Positions 1 through 8,258 of a stretch of DNA of 34,214 nt are shown here, one piece after another. The stretch lies in contig NZ_JAOARH010000039.1 in NCBI RefSeq assembly GCF_025210595.1, positions 1-34,214 of the forward strand, given 5' to 3'. A program made the position numbers and the translations under genes. The stretch is from Winogradskyella sp. Lineage in GTDB: Bacteria > Bacteroidota > Bacteroidia > Flavobacteriales > Flavobacteriaceae. The stretch's first letter is position 1; each line of letters starts with the position of its first letter. Below the pieces are notes generated by a model. The model was not told the DNA's origin, made no database searches, and saw nothing but the letters and a program-made list of their open reading frames with translations.

Positions 1-426
1 ACCAAAAATATCTGAAAACCATATCCACCAAACATTAGTTGTCTTATGAAGAATAGTCATTTGACCAAGTACAGGAATCGTTTTTACATATTCAATTTCT
101 CCTTCTCCTGTTTTTAAGTTCACAAATGCATAAGCATCTTTAAAGTACAATCGTACTTCTTCACCTCGTATTCTATGGCCTCTAAACTCTTCAGTAGTAA
201 TATTTTTTGCAGACTCTTTTAAATAATCTTCTGTAATTTGAGAAGCATCGTTTGGTAATTCTATTTTTATGTTTTCTGTCTTTACAGTATATTCTTGTGG
301 ATCAAAATCTACACGATGGTTTAATGCTATTCCAGAAATTGAAAATGCAATAATTAATCCTATAAAAAAATAACTAATGTCTCTATGTAAGTTCCTGTTT
401 AATTTAGTTCTTGCTTTTTTATTCAT
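1..426 (-). CDS. PepSY-type membrane protein, C-terminus cut by window edge
   Basis: The reading frame starts at ATG 424-426 and stays open to the window edge, giving 142 residues. The N-terminus (MNKKARTKLNRNLHRDISYF) leads into one hydrophobic segment at about residues 18-35, ending SGIALNHR. A soluble stretch follows, and then a LHKTTNVWWIWFSDIFG segment at the truncated end. The LHRD.. helix, the short periplasmic domain and the LH-containing second helix resemble PepSY-associated membrane proteins, which are often linked to iron uptake or flavin reduction. The assignment rests on this pattern only. No clear -7 element was found upstream. Confidence 0.7.
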   Translation of the reverse strand, partial: MNKKARTKLNRNLHRDISYFFIGLIIAFSISGIALNHRVDFDPQEYTVKTENIKIELPNDASQITEDYLKESAKNITTEEFRGHRIRGEEVRLYFKDAYAFVNLKTGEGEIEYVKTIPVLGQMTILHKTTNVWWIWFSDIFG

Positions 427-723
427 CTCAATGTAGCTTTATTAGCTTTTTAACAAAATGGTATTGTATTGTTATAAATTTTTATATCACAAAGAAGTAT
501 TAGATTTTTAGTAATACGAAAAAAAATTCGTAAACGACAGAACTAAACTGCTATACAACAATAATAACATTACCTAGAGAAGTACTTAGTCATTTTTAGG
601 CAAAAAGGTGATAGATGAGTGCTTCTATATGCAGTATTATTTTGATTATTAAAAATAATTCAAATAATCTGTCATATTTATAGATCTGCTGTAACTAATA
701 TAGTAGAAAGGAAATTATAACAT

Positions 724-1236
724 ATGCAAAGTCAATGCTCTTTTGAACAAATAATAGAATCTAACAAAGCTAAGATATATAGGATTTGCAGAATTTACGC
801 TGTTAACCCAATAGAACCTGAAGACTTATTTCAAGAGGTCGTTTATCAAATTTGGAGATCTTATGCATCCTTTAAAGGAAACTCAAATATTAGTACTTGG
901 ATATATAAAATAGCACTCAATGTATGCATTAGATCTAAAGGAAAACTTAGCAAAAAGAATGATAAAACTGTACGATTAGATTCAATTCTATTTACACCAA
1001 TTTCAACAACTACTAATAGTACTCAGGACATAAAATACAAAGCCTTAAAGAGTTGTATTTCAACGTTAAAAGATATTGATAGATCCATAGTTATTTTATC
1101 ACTTGAAGATGTGCCATATAAAGAAATCGCAATTATCACAGGTCTTTCGGAGAATCATATAGCTGTAAAAATGAAACGAATAAGGAAATTGTTATTGGAT
1201 TGTATAACTACAAAAATTAAGGAAAATGAAAACTAA
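724..1236 (+). CDS. ECF-type RNA polymerase sigma factor
   Basis: This 170-residue protein has the size and layout of an extracytoplasmic-function sigma factor. Region 2 lies at about residues 15-70 and includes the core-binding and -10 recognition stretch EDLFQEVVYQIWRSY and the following STWIYKIALNV. A linker follows, then a region 4 helix-turn-helix at about 113-163 (DIDRSIVILSLEDVPYKEIA, then SENHIAVKMKRIRKLL). The start ATG is preceded by a purine-rich AGAAAGGAAA at 707-716. The next gene overlaps it by 11 bp, so the two are co-translated. The upstream 427-723 region holds a small palindrome (TACGAA, six As, TTCGTA at 515-532) but no TAnnTTTG element, which would fit autoregulation by an alternative sigma factor. 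Confidence 0.93.
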   Translation: MQSQCSFEQIIESNKAKIYRICRIYAVNPIEPEDLFQEVVYQIWRSYASFKGNSNISTWIYKIALNVCIRSKGKLSKKNDKTVRLDSILFTPISTTTNSTQDIKYKALKSCISTLKDIDRSIVILSLEDVPYKEIAIITGLSENHIAVKMKRIRKLLLDCITTKIKENEN

Positions 1237-1558
1237 TGAACAACAATATACTTGGGATGATATTAAAAATTCTTGGAATTTATCTTCTGAAGTAGAAGAC
1301 ATAAACATATTAATGAATGAACTCTCAGAAGAGTTAAAATATTGGTCAAGCCCTTTTGAACAAGATGCCATTAAAAAGGATATTATACTCATTAAAGGAG
1401 CAATAAGCAAATACGAAAAAGACATGATCAATAAAGAGATTAGAATGATTGAACAATCCATTACTAATTTAGAAAAAGGGGTTGCTAAATCAGTGTCTAA
1501 CTTTATGATTAAAGTCGTAAAAAAAATTATCTCAATAATAAAGGTTAAAAACGATTAG
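1226..1558 (+). CDS. Small helical protein overlapping the ECF sigma gene
   Basis: I do not recognise the family. The 110-residue protein starts MKTNEQQYTWDDIKNSW, a WDDIKxxW opening often seen in small proteins encoded after Bacteroidota sigma factors. It is predicted to be almost entirely alpha-helical and charged. It ends in an amphipathic, lysine/isoleucine-rich helix (about 90-110, VKKIISIIKVKND) rather than a proper transmembrane segment. The start codon lies 11 bp inside the sigma gene, implying translational coupling and a role tied to the sigma factor, possibly as a regulator of it. That role is inference from position only. Confidence 0.75.
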   Translation: MKTNEQQYTWDDIKNSWNLSSEVEDINILMNELSEELKYWSSPFEQDAIKKDIILIKGAISKYEKDMINKEIRMIEQSITNLEKGVAKSVSNFMIKVVKKIISIIKVKND

Positions 1559-1639
1559 CGTAATTTTTTTGATGACTTATTACTACCTTTTTAATATGCA
1601 ACAACAATAGAGCAGTGGAATATGGATGTGAAATACAAC

Positions 1640-2572
1640 CTAATTCAAACTATGAGCTTGAATATAAGCCTTAGGACTCATGCCAGTTTTCTTTTTAAAG
1701 ACTCGTGTAAAATATTGCGGATATTCAAAGCCTAATTGATACGCCGTTTCTGAGATGGATAACTTAGGGTTTAAAAGCAAACTCTTAGCTTCTTCTACCA
1801 AAAATAAGTTGATTTGATCTACAGCAGTTTTTCCCGTTTCTGCTTTAATGGTATCACTCATATAACGATGACTTACATTAAGTTGATCTGCCATCCAATC
1901 TACGGTTGGAATACCTTCTTCTACCAATAAGTTTTGTTCAAAATAGCTATTAAGAATATCCTTAAATCGTGTAATCAAAATTTTATTATCGTCTGTACGG
2001 TTCAAAAATTGACGCTTGTAAAAACGATCGGCATATTTGAGTAAAGTTTCTAATTGCGAAATGATAATATCCTTGCTAAATTCATCTTGGTTATTATGGT
2101 ATTCAGCCTTTATGTTTTTGAAGATATCCTTTATAATCAGCTCTTCTTTTGGAGAAAGATGCAAGGCTTCATTAACATTATAGTTAAAGAAGTTATAGCT
2201 TTTAATTTTTTCGTAAATATCTAAATTTCGAATATAATCTTTATGAAAAGCAATATGATAACTCTCTGAACTAACAACAATACCTTTAAAGGACACTGTT
2301 TGATTTGGTGCTGTAAATAAGAGCGAACCATTAGTACAGTCGTATTTGGTGCGTCCATAAATAAATTCACCAGAAATAATTTTTTTAAAACTAATGGCGT
2401 AAAAATCACAATTCATCACTAGAGGATCTTCAGAAAGATCGGTAGTATCACAGCTCGCTTTTTCTTTGGGATCCAATTCAGAATGCATAATACTGAATAA
2501 TGGATTTTCAGGTGTTTTTAACCCAAAGTGTGTATGAAAATCTGTGATGGATTTAAAATGGAAATTTGGCAT
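1640..2572 (-). CDS. AraC-family transcriptional regulator (paralogue 1)
   Basis: The 310-residue protein has an N-terminal cupin-like effector region at about 1-140 (FYAISFKKIISGEFIYGRTKYD; LLFTAPNQ) and a C-terminal AraC double helix-turn-helix at about 215-305. The C-terminus carries the signature ISETAYQLGFEYPQYFTRVF and KKKTGMSPKAY. It is the last gene of a probable minus-strand unit: hydrolase, DUF2255 protein, this regulator. It is paralogous to the AraC gene at 5633-6529, and residues 157-180 are identical between the two. A 21-bp-period direct repeat upstream of the leading hydrolase (4213-4251) is the likely binding site of this regulator or its paralogue, giving autoregulation through the operon. 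Confidence 0.95.
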   Translation of the reverse strand: MPNFHFKSITDFHTHFGLKTPENPLFSIMHSELDPKEKASCDTTDLSEDPLVMNCDFYAISFKKIISGEFIYGRTKYDCTNGSLLFTAPNQTVSFKGIVVSSESYHIAFHKDYIRNLDIYEKIKSYNFFNYNVNEALHLSPKEELIIKDIFKNIKAEYHNNQDEFSKDIIISQLETLLKYADRFYKRQFLNRTDDNKILITRFKDILNSYFEQNLLVEEGIPTVDWMADQLNVSHRYMSDTIKAETGKTAVDQINLFLVEEAKSLLLNPKLSISETAYQLGFEYPQYFTRVFKKKTGMSPKAYIQAHSLN

Positions 2573-2604
2573 ATTCTTCTTTTGTACAATTTAAAGTTAC
2601 AATA

Positions 2605-2964
2605 TTATCTAGGAATCAATTCTAGGGTAGAGGCTTCATGTTGCTTTCTATTATAAGTCAAACGCATTAGTGGATATAAAATCCATAATAACTTAAAATA
2701 GGCTTTATTGACTTTAGGATTTATGGTTTCTAAATCTTTAGGAACCACACCATCAATATCAACAATTGTATCTCCAAGTTTCATTTGACCCTGAGAATTT
2801 TCTAAAAAGGCATGATACCAACTGCGTTTTCCAAATTTATATTGACGTACAAAAAAACGGCCTTCTGTAGTGACAATGGTAATATCGATAAAACGATGGT
2901 CACCACAGCGAATTTGATGTACTTTCTGCCTTTGTACTAGTTTTTCTAATTCTTGAATGATCAT
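2605..2964 (-). CDS. DUF2255 family protein
   Basis: The 119-residue protein matches the DUF2255 pattern: an early IRCGDHRFIDITIVTTEGRFFVRQYK strand region broken by a conserved KRSWYHAFL, and a C-terminus STLELIPR. Its biochemical function is unknown. I place the start at ATG 2962-2964 (MIIQELEKL). A longer frame reaching 3024 would add 20 residues encoded by a CGTCATTGCGA palindromic repeat at 2992-3065, which is not credible coding sequence. The gene sits between a hydrolase and an AraC regulator on the same strand and is probably co-transcribed with them. Confidence 0.82.
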   Translation of the reverse strand: MIIQELEKLVQRQKVHQIRCGDHRFIDITIVTTEGRFFVRQYKFGKRSWYHAFLENSQGQMKLGDTIVDIDGVVPKDLETINPKVNKAYFKLLWILYPLMRLTYNRKQHEASTLELIPR

Positions 2965-2991
2965 TGTTTTTGAGTTGAAGATTATTTTAAA

Positions 2992-3065
2992 CGTCATTGC
3001 GAATGAAATGAAGCAATCTGCCAATCGATAGACAGACTACTTCGTCCTATGTCCTCGTAATGACG
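2992..3065. repeat. Diverged CGTCATTGCGAG-type palindromic repeat
   Basis: CGTCATTGCGA at 2992-3002 is mirrored by TCGTAATGACG at 3055-3065, with GAAGCAATCTGCC inside. It belongs to the same dispersed family as the copies near 9.5, 13.3, 16.1, 25.6 and 26.0 kb. It lies between the hydrolase stop and the DUF2255 start, inside a probable operon, so it will be transcribed and may act as an RNA hairpin affecting message stability. Confidence 0.75.
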
Positions 3066-3073
3066 TTTATTTT

Positions 3074-4144
3074 CTATTTATTAAAAAACTCTGCTACAGC
3101 ATCAGTAGATACCTTTACAGCTTCAGGCTTGTAATAGAAATCTACATGACTAAAGCCATCTAAAGCTAAAACTTCGTGCTCATTTGTTAGCTTTTCAATA
3201 AAGCCTGTTGAACAAGGTGCTGTTGGTGCCGTTTTACCATAAACTACTAATGTAGGTTGTACAATTTTGTCAGCATAAGCTTCTCCGATAGAAAATAGTG
3301 ATTGCATTGCTTGATCACCAATGTGCATGTTAGAGAAATTTTTAACGGCTTTAGGTCCTTTAACACCATCTCTACCATAGTAATTATAACTTTCTGCAGC
3401 CATTTCTGGATATGCTGCGGTTGCTACAAACTCTTCTAACGATTGTTCATCATTAAGACCAAATGGTGCTACATAATCTGGTTCTCCAGTTTCGTATTGC
3501 TTTTGCATAGAAGCATTTGCTGCTGCAATCATTGGATCTGTGACTTCTCTACCTAACCACTGGAAATCATCTGCTGCCATCATTCCAGATACTGTTGCAA
3601 TTTTCTTAATTCTATGATCTGTAACTGCTGCTGAAGCAATGATAGAACCGCCTTGACATACACCTAACCCGTTAATCTCTTCTACAAAAGGTAATGTTCC
3701 TAAGTAAGAAACGGCATCCCAAGTGTTTTCAATTAATCTAAACATATAACGCGATTTTTTGTGCTCTCCTGGTAATGCTGGCGAATCTCCCATTCCTAGA
3801 TAATCAAACCCTAAGAATACGAATCCTCTTTTAGCCATTTCAGTTCCATAAGTTTCTGGAATTTGTTCTTTCACTTGAGGAAATGGACTTGCGCCAACGA
3901 TAGCTTTATATGTTTTGTTTGGATCAAAACCTTCAGGTAGGTATAAATCTGCTGCTAATTCAACACCAAATGATGTGAATGTTACTTTGTTTTTTCCTGC
4001 TTTTAATGGTGTCATAGTATTTTTTGTTTTTACATGTTCTGTTTTAATAGCCAATGCTTTTGTTTGGCTTTCGTTTGTATTTTGCTTTTGATTGCAGCTT
4101 ACAAAAAGTGCTGCCGCACAAATGATGGAAAGTATATTTTTCAT
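3074..4144 (-). CDS. Lipoprotein alpha/beta hydrolase with Cys nucleophile elbow
   Basis: The 356-residue protein begins with a lipoprotein signal peptide; the lipobox LFVSC puts the lipidated cysteine at residue 17. The alpha/beta hydrolase fold follows. An oxyanion-side stretch ends GASPFPQ (about 88), the nucleophile elbow is GVCQGG at 161-166 with Cys163, and the candidate catalytic His333 lies in DGFSHVDFY. Cysteine in place of serine is typical of dienelactone-hydrolase-like enzymes. The usual acid loop after the VVYG strand reads KTAPTAP, so the acid residue is not obvious. It leads the unit with the DUF2255 and AraC genes. A -7 element (4186-4193) and a 21-bp-period operator (4213-4251) lie upstream. 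The substrate is unknown. Confidence 0.88.
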   Translation of the reverse strand: MKNILSIICAAALFVSCNQKQNTNESQTKALAIKTEHVKTKNTMTPLKAGKNKVTFTSFGVELAADLYLPEGFDPNKTYKAIVGASPFPQVKEQIPETYGTEMAKRGFVFLGFDYLGMGDSPALPGEHKKSRYMFRLIENTWDAVSYLGTLPFVEEINGLGVCQGGSIIASAAVTDHRIKKIATVSGMMAADDFQWLGREVTDPMIAAANASMQKQYETGEPDYVAPFGLNDEQSLEEFVATAAYPEMAAESYNYYGRDGVKGPKAVKNFSNMHIGDQAMQSLFSIGEAYADKIVQPTLVVYGKTAPTAPCSTGFIEKLTNEHEVLALDGFSHVDFYYKPEAVKVSTDAVAEFFNK

Positions 4145-4185
4145 TTATAATTCTGTATTGTGAAAATTTGCTAATTATTTGATTA

Positions 4186-4193
4186 CAAAGTTA
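4186..4193 (-). promoter_or_regulatory. -7 promoter element for the 3074-4144 hydrolase
   Basis: On the minus strand this reads TAACTTTG, a perfect match to the Bacteroidota -7 consensus TAnnTTTG. It lies about 42 bp upstream of the hydrolase ATG. The -33 region would fall at the edge of the operator repeat at 4213, as expected for an AraC-activated promoter. Confidence 0.6.
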
Positions 4194-4212
4194 CTGAGAG
4201 GTAAATGTTGTT

Positions 4213-4251
4213 GACTTATACATTTTGGTAAGAGACTTATACATTTTGGTA
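4213..4251. promoter_or_regulatory. Probable AraC operator: 18-bp direct repeat, 21-bp period
   Basis: GACTTATACATTTTGGTA occurs twice without mismatch at 4213-4230 and 4234-4251, a period of exactly 21 bp, or two helical turns. Known AraC-family operators (for example araI) are direct half-sites with this same period. The TATACnTTTT core recurs with the same period and the same distance to the -7 element upstream of the second hydrolase (9370-9405). Assignment to the two AraC paralogues in this locus is inference. Confidence 0.75.
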
Positions 4252-4466
4252 TTGGCTTTCATTTATTTTAGAAAATAGTCATAAGATAAAAGCAAAAGAC
4301 CTTTTGACGAAGTGTGTCAAGAGCTGGATAAAGAAATGTCTAATAATCATATATGAAACCATGTCATTATTAGTTCACAGAAGACTAAAAGCAGGCTTAG
4401 TTAAAAGCAAATTAGGTTTAATAAGTTAGGCCTAAAATCCTTTTAATAAGCTTTAATATCAGACAA

Positions 4467-4474
4467 TATTTTTG
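4467..4474 (+). promoter_or_regulatory. -7 promoter element for the alcohol dehydrogenase
   Basis: TATTTTTG matches TAnnTTTG exactly, 38 bp upstream of the ATG at 4513. No clean TTTG -33 box is visible at the expected spacing. Confidence 0.5.
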
Positions 4475-4512
4475 TATTTTAATAGGATGTTTAACCAATC
4501 TAAAAATACATC

Positions 4513-5568
4513 ATGAATTATACAGTAGTTAAGGCATTTGGAACAGAATCTTCTAATGCCAATTTGCAGTTATTAGAGATAAAACGAAGAACGTTATTAG
4601 GAAAAGATGTTGAGATAGATATTCTATACTGTGGTGTTTGTCATTCCGATTTACATTTTGCACGAAACGATTGGGGAATGACACAATATCCTGTTGTTCC
4701 AGGTCATGAAGTTGTTGGTAAAGTAACCCAAGTAGGTTCAGAAACATCTAAATATAAAATTGGTGATATCGTAGCCGTTGGTTGTTTAGTAGATTCCTGC
4801 AGAAGTTGTCAAAACTGTAAAGATGATTTAGAACAATATTGCCCAGAATGGGTTGGTACCTATGGTGGTTTTGATAAACACTTACAAGAAAATACACACG
4901 GAGGGTATTCTGAAAAAATTGTTGTTGATGAAGATTTTGTTTTAAAAGTTCCTGATAATTTAGATTTAGCAGGTATTGCACCTGTTTTATGTGCAGGCAT
5001 TACAACATGGTCACCTTTACGCCATTGGAAGGTGAAAAAAGGCTCTAAAGTAGCGGTTGTTGGTTTGGGTGGTTTAGGACATATGGCCTTAAAACTAGCA
5101 CATGCATTAGGTGCAGATGTAACGTTGTTTTCTAGATCTACAAATAAAATTGATGATGCTAAAGCATTAGGTGCTGATCGTGTGATAATTTCTACAGATC
5201 AAAACCAAATGGATAGTGTTATAAATACCTTTGATGTTATAATAGATACTGTGCCTTACGTGCATGATCTTAACCCATATATAACTACATTAAATACCAA
5301 TGGTACTTTAGTCATTGTTGGTTATTTAGGACCTTTAGATCCAATGCTAGTCACAGTGCCAATGATTATGGGGCGCAAATCAGTTGCAGGCTCTCTTATT
5401 GGTGGTATTGCTGAAACTCAAGAACTATTAGATTTTTGCGGTAAGCATAACATTACTTCAGATGTTGAGGTAATTAATATGCAAAATATCAATGAGGCCT
5501 ATGAACGAATGCTAAAAAGCGATGTAAAATACCGTTTTGTAATTGACATGAAATCACTTAAAGCATAA
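4513..5568 (+). CDS. Zinc-dependent NAD(P) alcohol dehydrogenase, CAD/YahK-like
   Basis: The 351-residue protein is a full-length medium-chain dehydrogenase. Catalytic zinc ligands are Cys43 (GVCHSD), His65-Glu66 (PGHEVVG) and Cys160 (APVLCAG). Structural zinc ligands are Cys96, Cys99, Cys102 and Cys110. The Rossmann motif GLGGLG is at 184-189, followed by TLFSRS at the end of the second strand, which favours NADPH. The pattern is that of the cinnamyl-alcohol/YahK group, which mainly reduces aldehydes to alcohols. It stands alone on the plus strand between two minus-strand units each ending in an AraC gene, suggesting a shared role in handling aldehydes or xenobiotics. The exact substrate is not readable. 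Confidence 0.95.
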   Translation: MNYTVVKAFGTESSNANLQLLEIKRRTLLGKDVEIDILYCGVCHSDLHFARNDWGMTQYPVVPGHEVVGKVTQVGSETSKYKIGDIVAVGCLVDSCRSCQNCKDDLEQYCPEWVGTYGGFDKHLQENTHGGYSEKIVVDEDFVLKVPDNLDLAGIAPVLCAGITTWSPLRHWKVKKGSKVAVVGLGGLGHMALKLAHALGADVTLFSRSTNKIDDAKALGADRVIISTDQNQMDSVINTFDVIIDTVPYVHDLNPYITTLNTNGTLVIVGYLGPLDPMLVTVPMIMGRKSVAGSLIGGIAETQELLDFCGKHNITSDVEVINMQNINEAYERMLKSDVKYRFVIDMKSLKA

Positions 5569-5632
5569 CTTAACAAGTTCTAATTTAAGAACACTAAAAA
5601 TCAGTTATTTGACAATGTTTCGATGAATTATA

Positions 5633-6529
5633 TTAATTCAAATGATGTCTATATTCTTTAGGCGATTGTCCAGTTTGTTTTTTAAACATCTTACTAAAGT
5701 GTTGTGGATATTCAAAACCTAAGTCATAGGCAATCTGACTAATACTTTCAGAAGTGCCAATCAACATATCTTTTGCTTTTGCTACAATGAACAAATTGAT
5801 GTGTTCTTTAGCACTTTTGCCTGTTTCTGTTTTAAGCGTATCACTTAAATAACGCTGCGAAACCGAGAGTTTGTTGGCTATAGCTTCTATGTTTGCAATA
5901 CCACTTATTTGATTTTCAGTGTAAAAACGTCGCAATTCTGCTTTAAACTTATCTAGTAGGATACTCGATGCTTCTTGACGGTTGATAAATTGACGTTTAT
6001 AAAAGCGATCCGAATATTTTAGTAAGGTCTCCAATTGCGAGATGATGATGTCTTTACTAAACTCATCTTGATTGTTATGATATTCGGACTCTATGGTCTC
6101 AAAAATAGTTTGAATAAGTTGCTCTTCCTTTGGCGATACATGCAATGCTTCATTGGTAGCATAAGAGAAGTAGCCATAATTTTTAATGGTATGTGACAAT
6201 TCAGTACCACGAATAAAATCTTCATGAAACGTGATAATAAAACCATGTTGTTCCATTTCGGTTTGCTCATCCCATTGGGTCACTTGTCGTGGCGACATAA
6301 ACACCATGGCACCATTTGAAAAGTCATATTGGGTTCTGCCATAGTTTAATGCTCCAGAAACAACGCGTTTTAATGAAATAGAGTAGAAGTCATTAGTTAT
6401 TGCTGGTGAGCTTTTAAGCAATCCAGCAATAAGATCTTCATCAATAGACACCACACTTAATAAAGGGTGTTCCGATTTTGGAAAATTAACATATTCCAAA
6501 TAGGACGCTAAAGTTTTGAAATGTTTCAT
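5633..6529 (-). CDS. AraC-family transcriptional regulator (paralogue 2)
   Basis: The 298-residue protein has an N-terminal effector domain (FYSISLKRVVSGALNYGRTQYD) and a C-terminal AraC double helix-turn-helix at about 205-297 (ISQIAYDLGFEYPQHFSKMF; KKQTGQSPKEY). It is a clear paralogue of the regulator at 1640-2572. Residues 149-172 are identical between them at protein level while the DNA differs at many synonymous positions, so the duplication is old and the helical linker is under strong selection. It is the last gene of the 9243-5633 minus-strand unit, 19 bp after the SnoaL-like gene, and probably controls the operator at 9370-9405. Confidence 0.95.
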   Translation of the reverse strand: MKHFKTLASYLEYVNFPKSEHPLLSVVSIDEDLIAGLLKSSPAITNDFYSISLKRVVSGALNYGRTQYDFSNGAMVFMSPRQVTQWDEQTEMEQHGFIITFHEDFIRGTELSHTIKNYGYFSYATNEALHVSPKEEQLIQTIFETIESEYHNNQDEFSKDIIISQLETLLKYSDRFYKRQFINRQEASSILLDKFKAELRRFYTENQISGIANIEAIANKLSVSQRYLSDTLKTETGKSAKEHINLFIVAKAKDMLIGTSESISQIAYDLGFEYPQHFSKMFKKQTGQSPKEYRHHLN

Positions 6530-6548
6530 AATTGGTTTTCGGTTTCTA

Positions 6549-6932
6549 CTACTCAGCCTCTAAAGACTCTAGTAAGCGCCTCGAGATCACAGTATCATAG
6601 ATGATTTTGAGTTTGGTAATTTTGTTATTCGTATCAAATTCTAAAATATCAACAACATCAAAAGTAACCTTCTCGTCACTTCTTAAAGTCCATATATATT
6701 CAAAATATAAAGCCATATGACCTGTATTGTGATCTTCAAAAATCCCTTTTAGACTAAGCTTAGAGTTATGGGTGTCATTATTCAACTGCACATAAAAATC
6801 ACTAGCATTTTGTAGACCATATAAAGGCGATTCTACAATGCCGTTAGCGCTAAATAAGGCCACTACATTAGCAACATGACCTTGTTCTAGTTCGTTGATA
6901 TAGGCTTGTGCTACCTCTTTTTTTGTCATCAT
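6549..6932 (-). CDS. SnoaL-like / NTF2-family protein
   Basis: The 127-residue protein has the cone-shaped alpha+beta NTF2 pattern: N-terminal helix (EVAQAYINELEQGHVANVVAL), FSANGIVESPLYG, then strands ending FDTNNKITKLKIIYD. Such proteins are small isomerases, hydrolases or ligand-binding proteins. A specific activity cannot be read from the sequence. Two start codons lie side by side (MMTKKE); either is possible. It lies downstream of the monooxygenase-like gene across a 104-bp gap with a strong hairpin (6988-7022), and just upstream of the AraC gene. Confidence 0.82.
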   Translation of the reverse strand: MMTKKEVAQAYINELEQGHVANVVALFSANGIVESPLYGLQNASDFYVQLNNDTHNSKLSLKGIFEDHNTGHMALYFEYIWTLRSDEKVTFDVVDILEFDTNNKITKLKIIYDTVISRRLLESLEAE

Positions 6933-6987
6933 ATAGGTTTTAGAGTATTAGTCTCAAAATTACTAATAAAATAATAGGATTTGGTAT

Positions 6988-7022
6988 AAGACCATTCTAA
7001 TCCGTTTTGTTAGAATGGTCTT
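6988..7022. terminator. Strong hairpin between monooxygenase-like and SnoaL-like genes
   Basis: AAGACCATTCTAA (6988-7000) and TTAGAATGGTCTT (7010-7022) form a perfect 13-bp stem with a 9-nt loop. On the plus strand it is followed by a T run, but both flanking genes are on the minus strand, where the downstream bases are only TCTTATACC. It is therefore more likely an attenuator, or a partial or bidirectional terminator, within the unit than a clean terminator. Confidence 0.55.
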
Positions 7023-7036
7023 TTTCTGACTAATCC

Positions 7037-7378
7037 CTATTTTTCAACTCGAGCATAAGGTGCATAGACTTCTTTAAGTTGAAATTGTTCTTTATAAGCA
7101 TCGCTTAATTGACCAAGTGAAATGACTTGCTTAAGCTCAACGAGTGTGTACCATTCTTGTAACTGCTCTGCTGTATTTTGAATATGCAGTGCGGCTGCGG
7201 CTTCATTTGCATAACGTTCATGTTGGCAATACACACCGTTTTCATCTCTATAAACTTCGTAAAGTAATGTCCCTTTTTCGCTCTTTGAGATTTCAAATTG
7301 TTGTTGACGTACTTCGTCGTAACGCTCTTGGTTTTCAGGTTTCACTTCAAAACTGAAAACAAAAATAACTTCGTTCAT
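7037..7378 (-). CDS. Putative quinol monooxygenase (ABM domain)
   Basis: The 113-residue protein has the antibiotic-biosynthesis-monooxygenase pattern: an initial VIFVFSFEVKPENQERYDEV strand-helix, then SEKGTLLYEVYRDE, then CQHERYANEAAAALHIQNTA. Family members (YgiN-like) are cofactor-free enzymes that act on quinols or reactive aldehydes, usually as dimers. It lies 22 bp downstream of the SDR gene on the same strand, consistent with a shared detoxification pathway. Confidence 0.85.
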   Translation of the reverse strand: MNEVIFVFSFEVKPENQERYDEVRQQQFEISKSEKGTLLYEVYRDENGVYCQHERYANEAAAALHIQNTAEQLQEWYTLVELKQVISLGQLSDAYKEQFQLKEVYAPYARVEK

Positions 7379-7400
7379 TAGGGTTTATTTTTAAATCGTG

Positions 7401-8225
7401 TTATTGTAATCCAAATTGACCAGCAACCATATCATAAAATGCTTTGTCGTCCATAGCGTTACGCGCAGCCATAAATTGCTCCGCATCTGGTCCTGCCAAA
7501 TAGCGTAATTGCTCCTTGTTATCGGTTACGGCAGTATATATAATGGCTGCAATACTTTCAGAAGTGCTCAAATGATCCATATAGTTTTGGATAGCTCCCA
7601 TGTATTTTTCCAAGCCTTCTTTATAATCAGCGATATCATCGTTTCCGGTTAAAGAAATATTATTGATAAATTCGGTATTGACACCACCTGGTTCTACTAA
7701 TTTCACATCGATGCCTAAGGGTTTTAATTCGTATTGAATAGAGCCTGTAAAGCCTTCTACAGCATGCTTTGTCGCATGATATAAGCCCTGATATGGTAAG
7801 GTAAACAAGCCAACAATAGAGGTGACATTTAGGATTAATCCATTCCTATTGCCACGCATATGTGGTAAAATAGCTTTGGTGGTTCGTATCAATCCAAACA
7901 CATTGACATCAAAGATCTTTTGCATTAAGGCTTCATCGGAAGCTTCTGCAATTCCCATCATACCAAATCCTGCATTGTTGATTAATACATCAATTGTCCC
8001 GAAGGTCCCAATACCTTTATGAATGGCGGCATCTATGGTGTCTTGCTTGGTGACATCAAGTGCGGTTACTAATACATTATCTAGTGTGTTAAGTTCGGTT
8101 TCTTTTTCTGGCGATCGCATCGTTGCAATCACATTCCAACCTTGCGATTGAAATAGTTTAGCAGCTGCTCTTCCAATTCCTGTTGAGCTTCCTGTAATTA
8201 ATACGGTTTTATTTGAAGTGGTCAT
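7401..8225 (-). CDS. Short-chain dehydrogenase/reductase (classical SDR)
   Basis: The 274-residue protein carries all classical SDR marks: the cofactor motif TGSSTGIG at 11-18, NNAG at 83-86, catalytic Ser136, and Tyr149/Lys153 in YHATK. Ala-Thr-Met-Arg after the second strand (NVIATMRS) favours NADP(H). It belongs to the large group of uncharacterised SDRs similar to short-chain steroid or retinol dehydrogenases. It is the second gene of the unit led by the 8305-9243 hydrolase, from which it is separated by a heptamer tandem repeat. Confidence 0.93.
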   Translation of the reverse strand: MTTSNKTVLITGSSTGIGRAAAKLFQSQGWNVIATMRSPEKETELNTLDNVLVTALDVTKQDTIDAAIHKGIGTFGTIDVLINNAGFGMMGIAEASDEALMQKIFDVNVFGLIRTTKAILPHMRGNRNGLILNVTSIVGLFTLPYQGLYHATKHAVEGFTGSIQYELKPLGIDVKLVEPGGVNTEFINNISLTGNDDIADYKEGLEKYMGAIQNYMDHLSTSESIAAIIYTAVTDNKEQLRYLAGPDAEQFMAARNAMDDKAFYDMVAGQFGLQ

Positions 8226-8258
8226 AAGTTTTAAATTTTAAAAGGTTGTGATTTATTA

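Larger units (their letters stand above)
4145..4512. other. Divergent intergenic region with operator and promoters
   Basis: This 368-bp region separates the hydrolase (minus) from the alcohol dehydrogenase (plus). It holds a minus-strand -7 element at 4186-4193, an 18-bp direct repeat at 4213-4251, and a plus-strand -7 element at 4467-4474. Between 4260 and 4460 I see no gene or strong structure. Confidence 0.7.
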
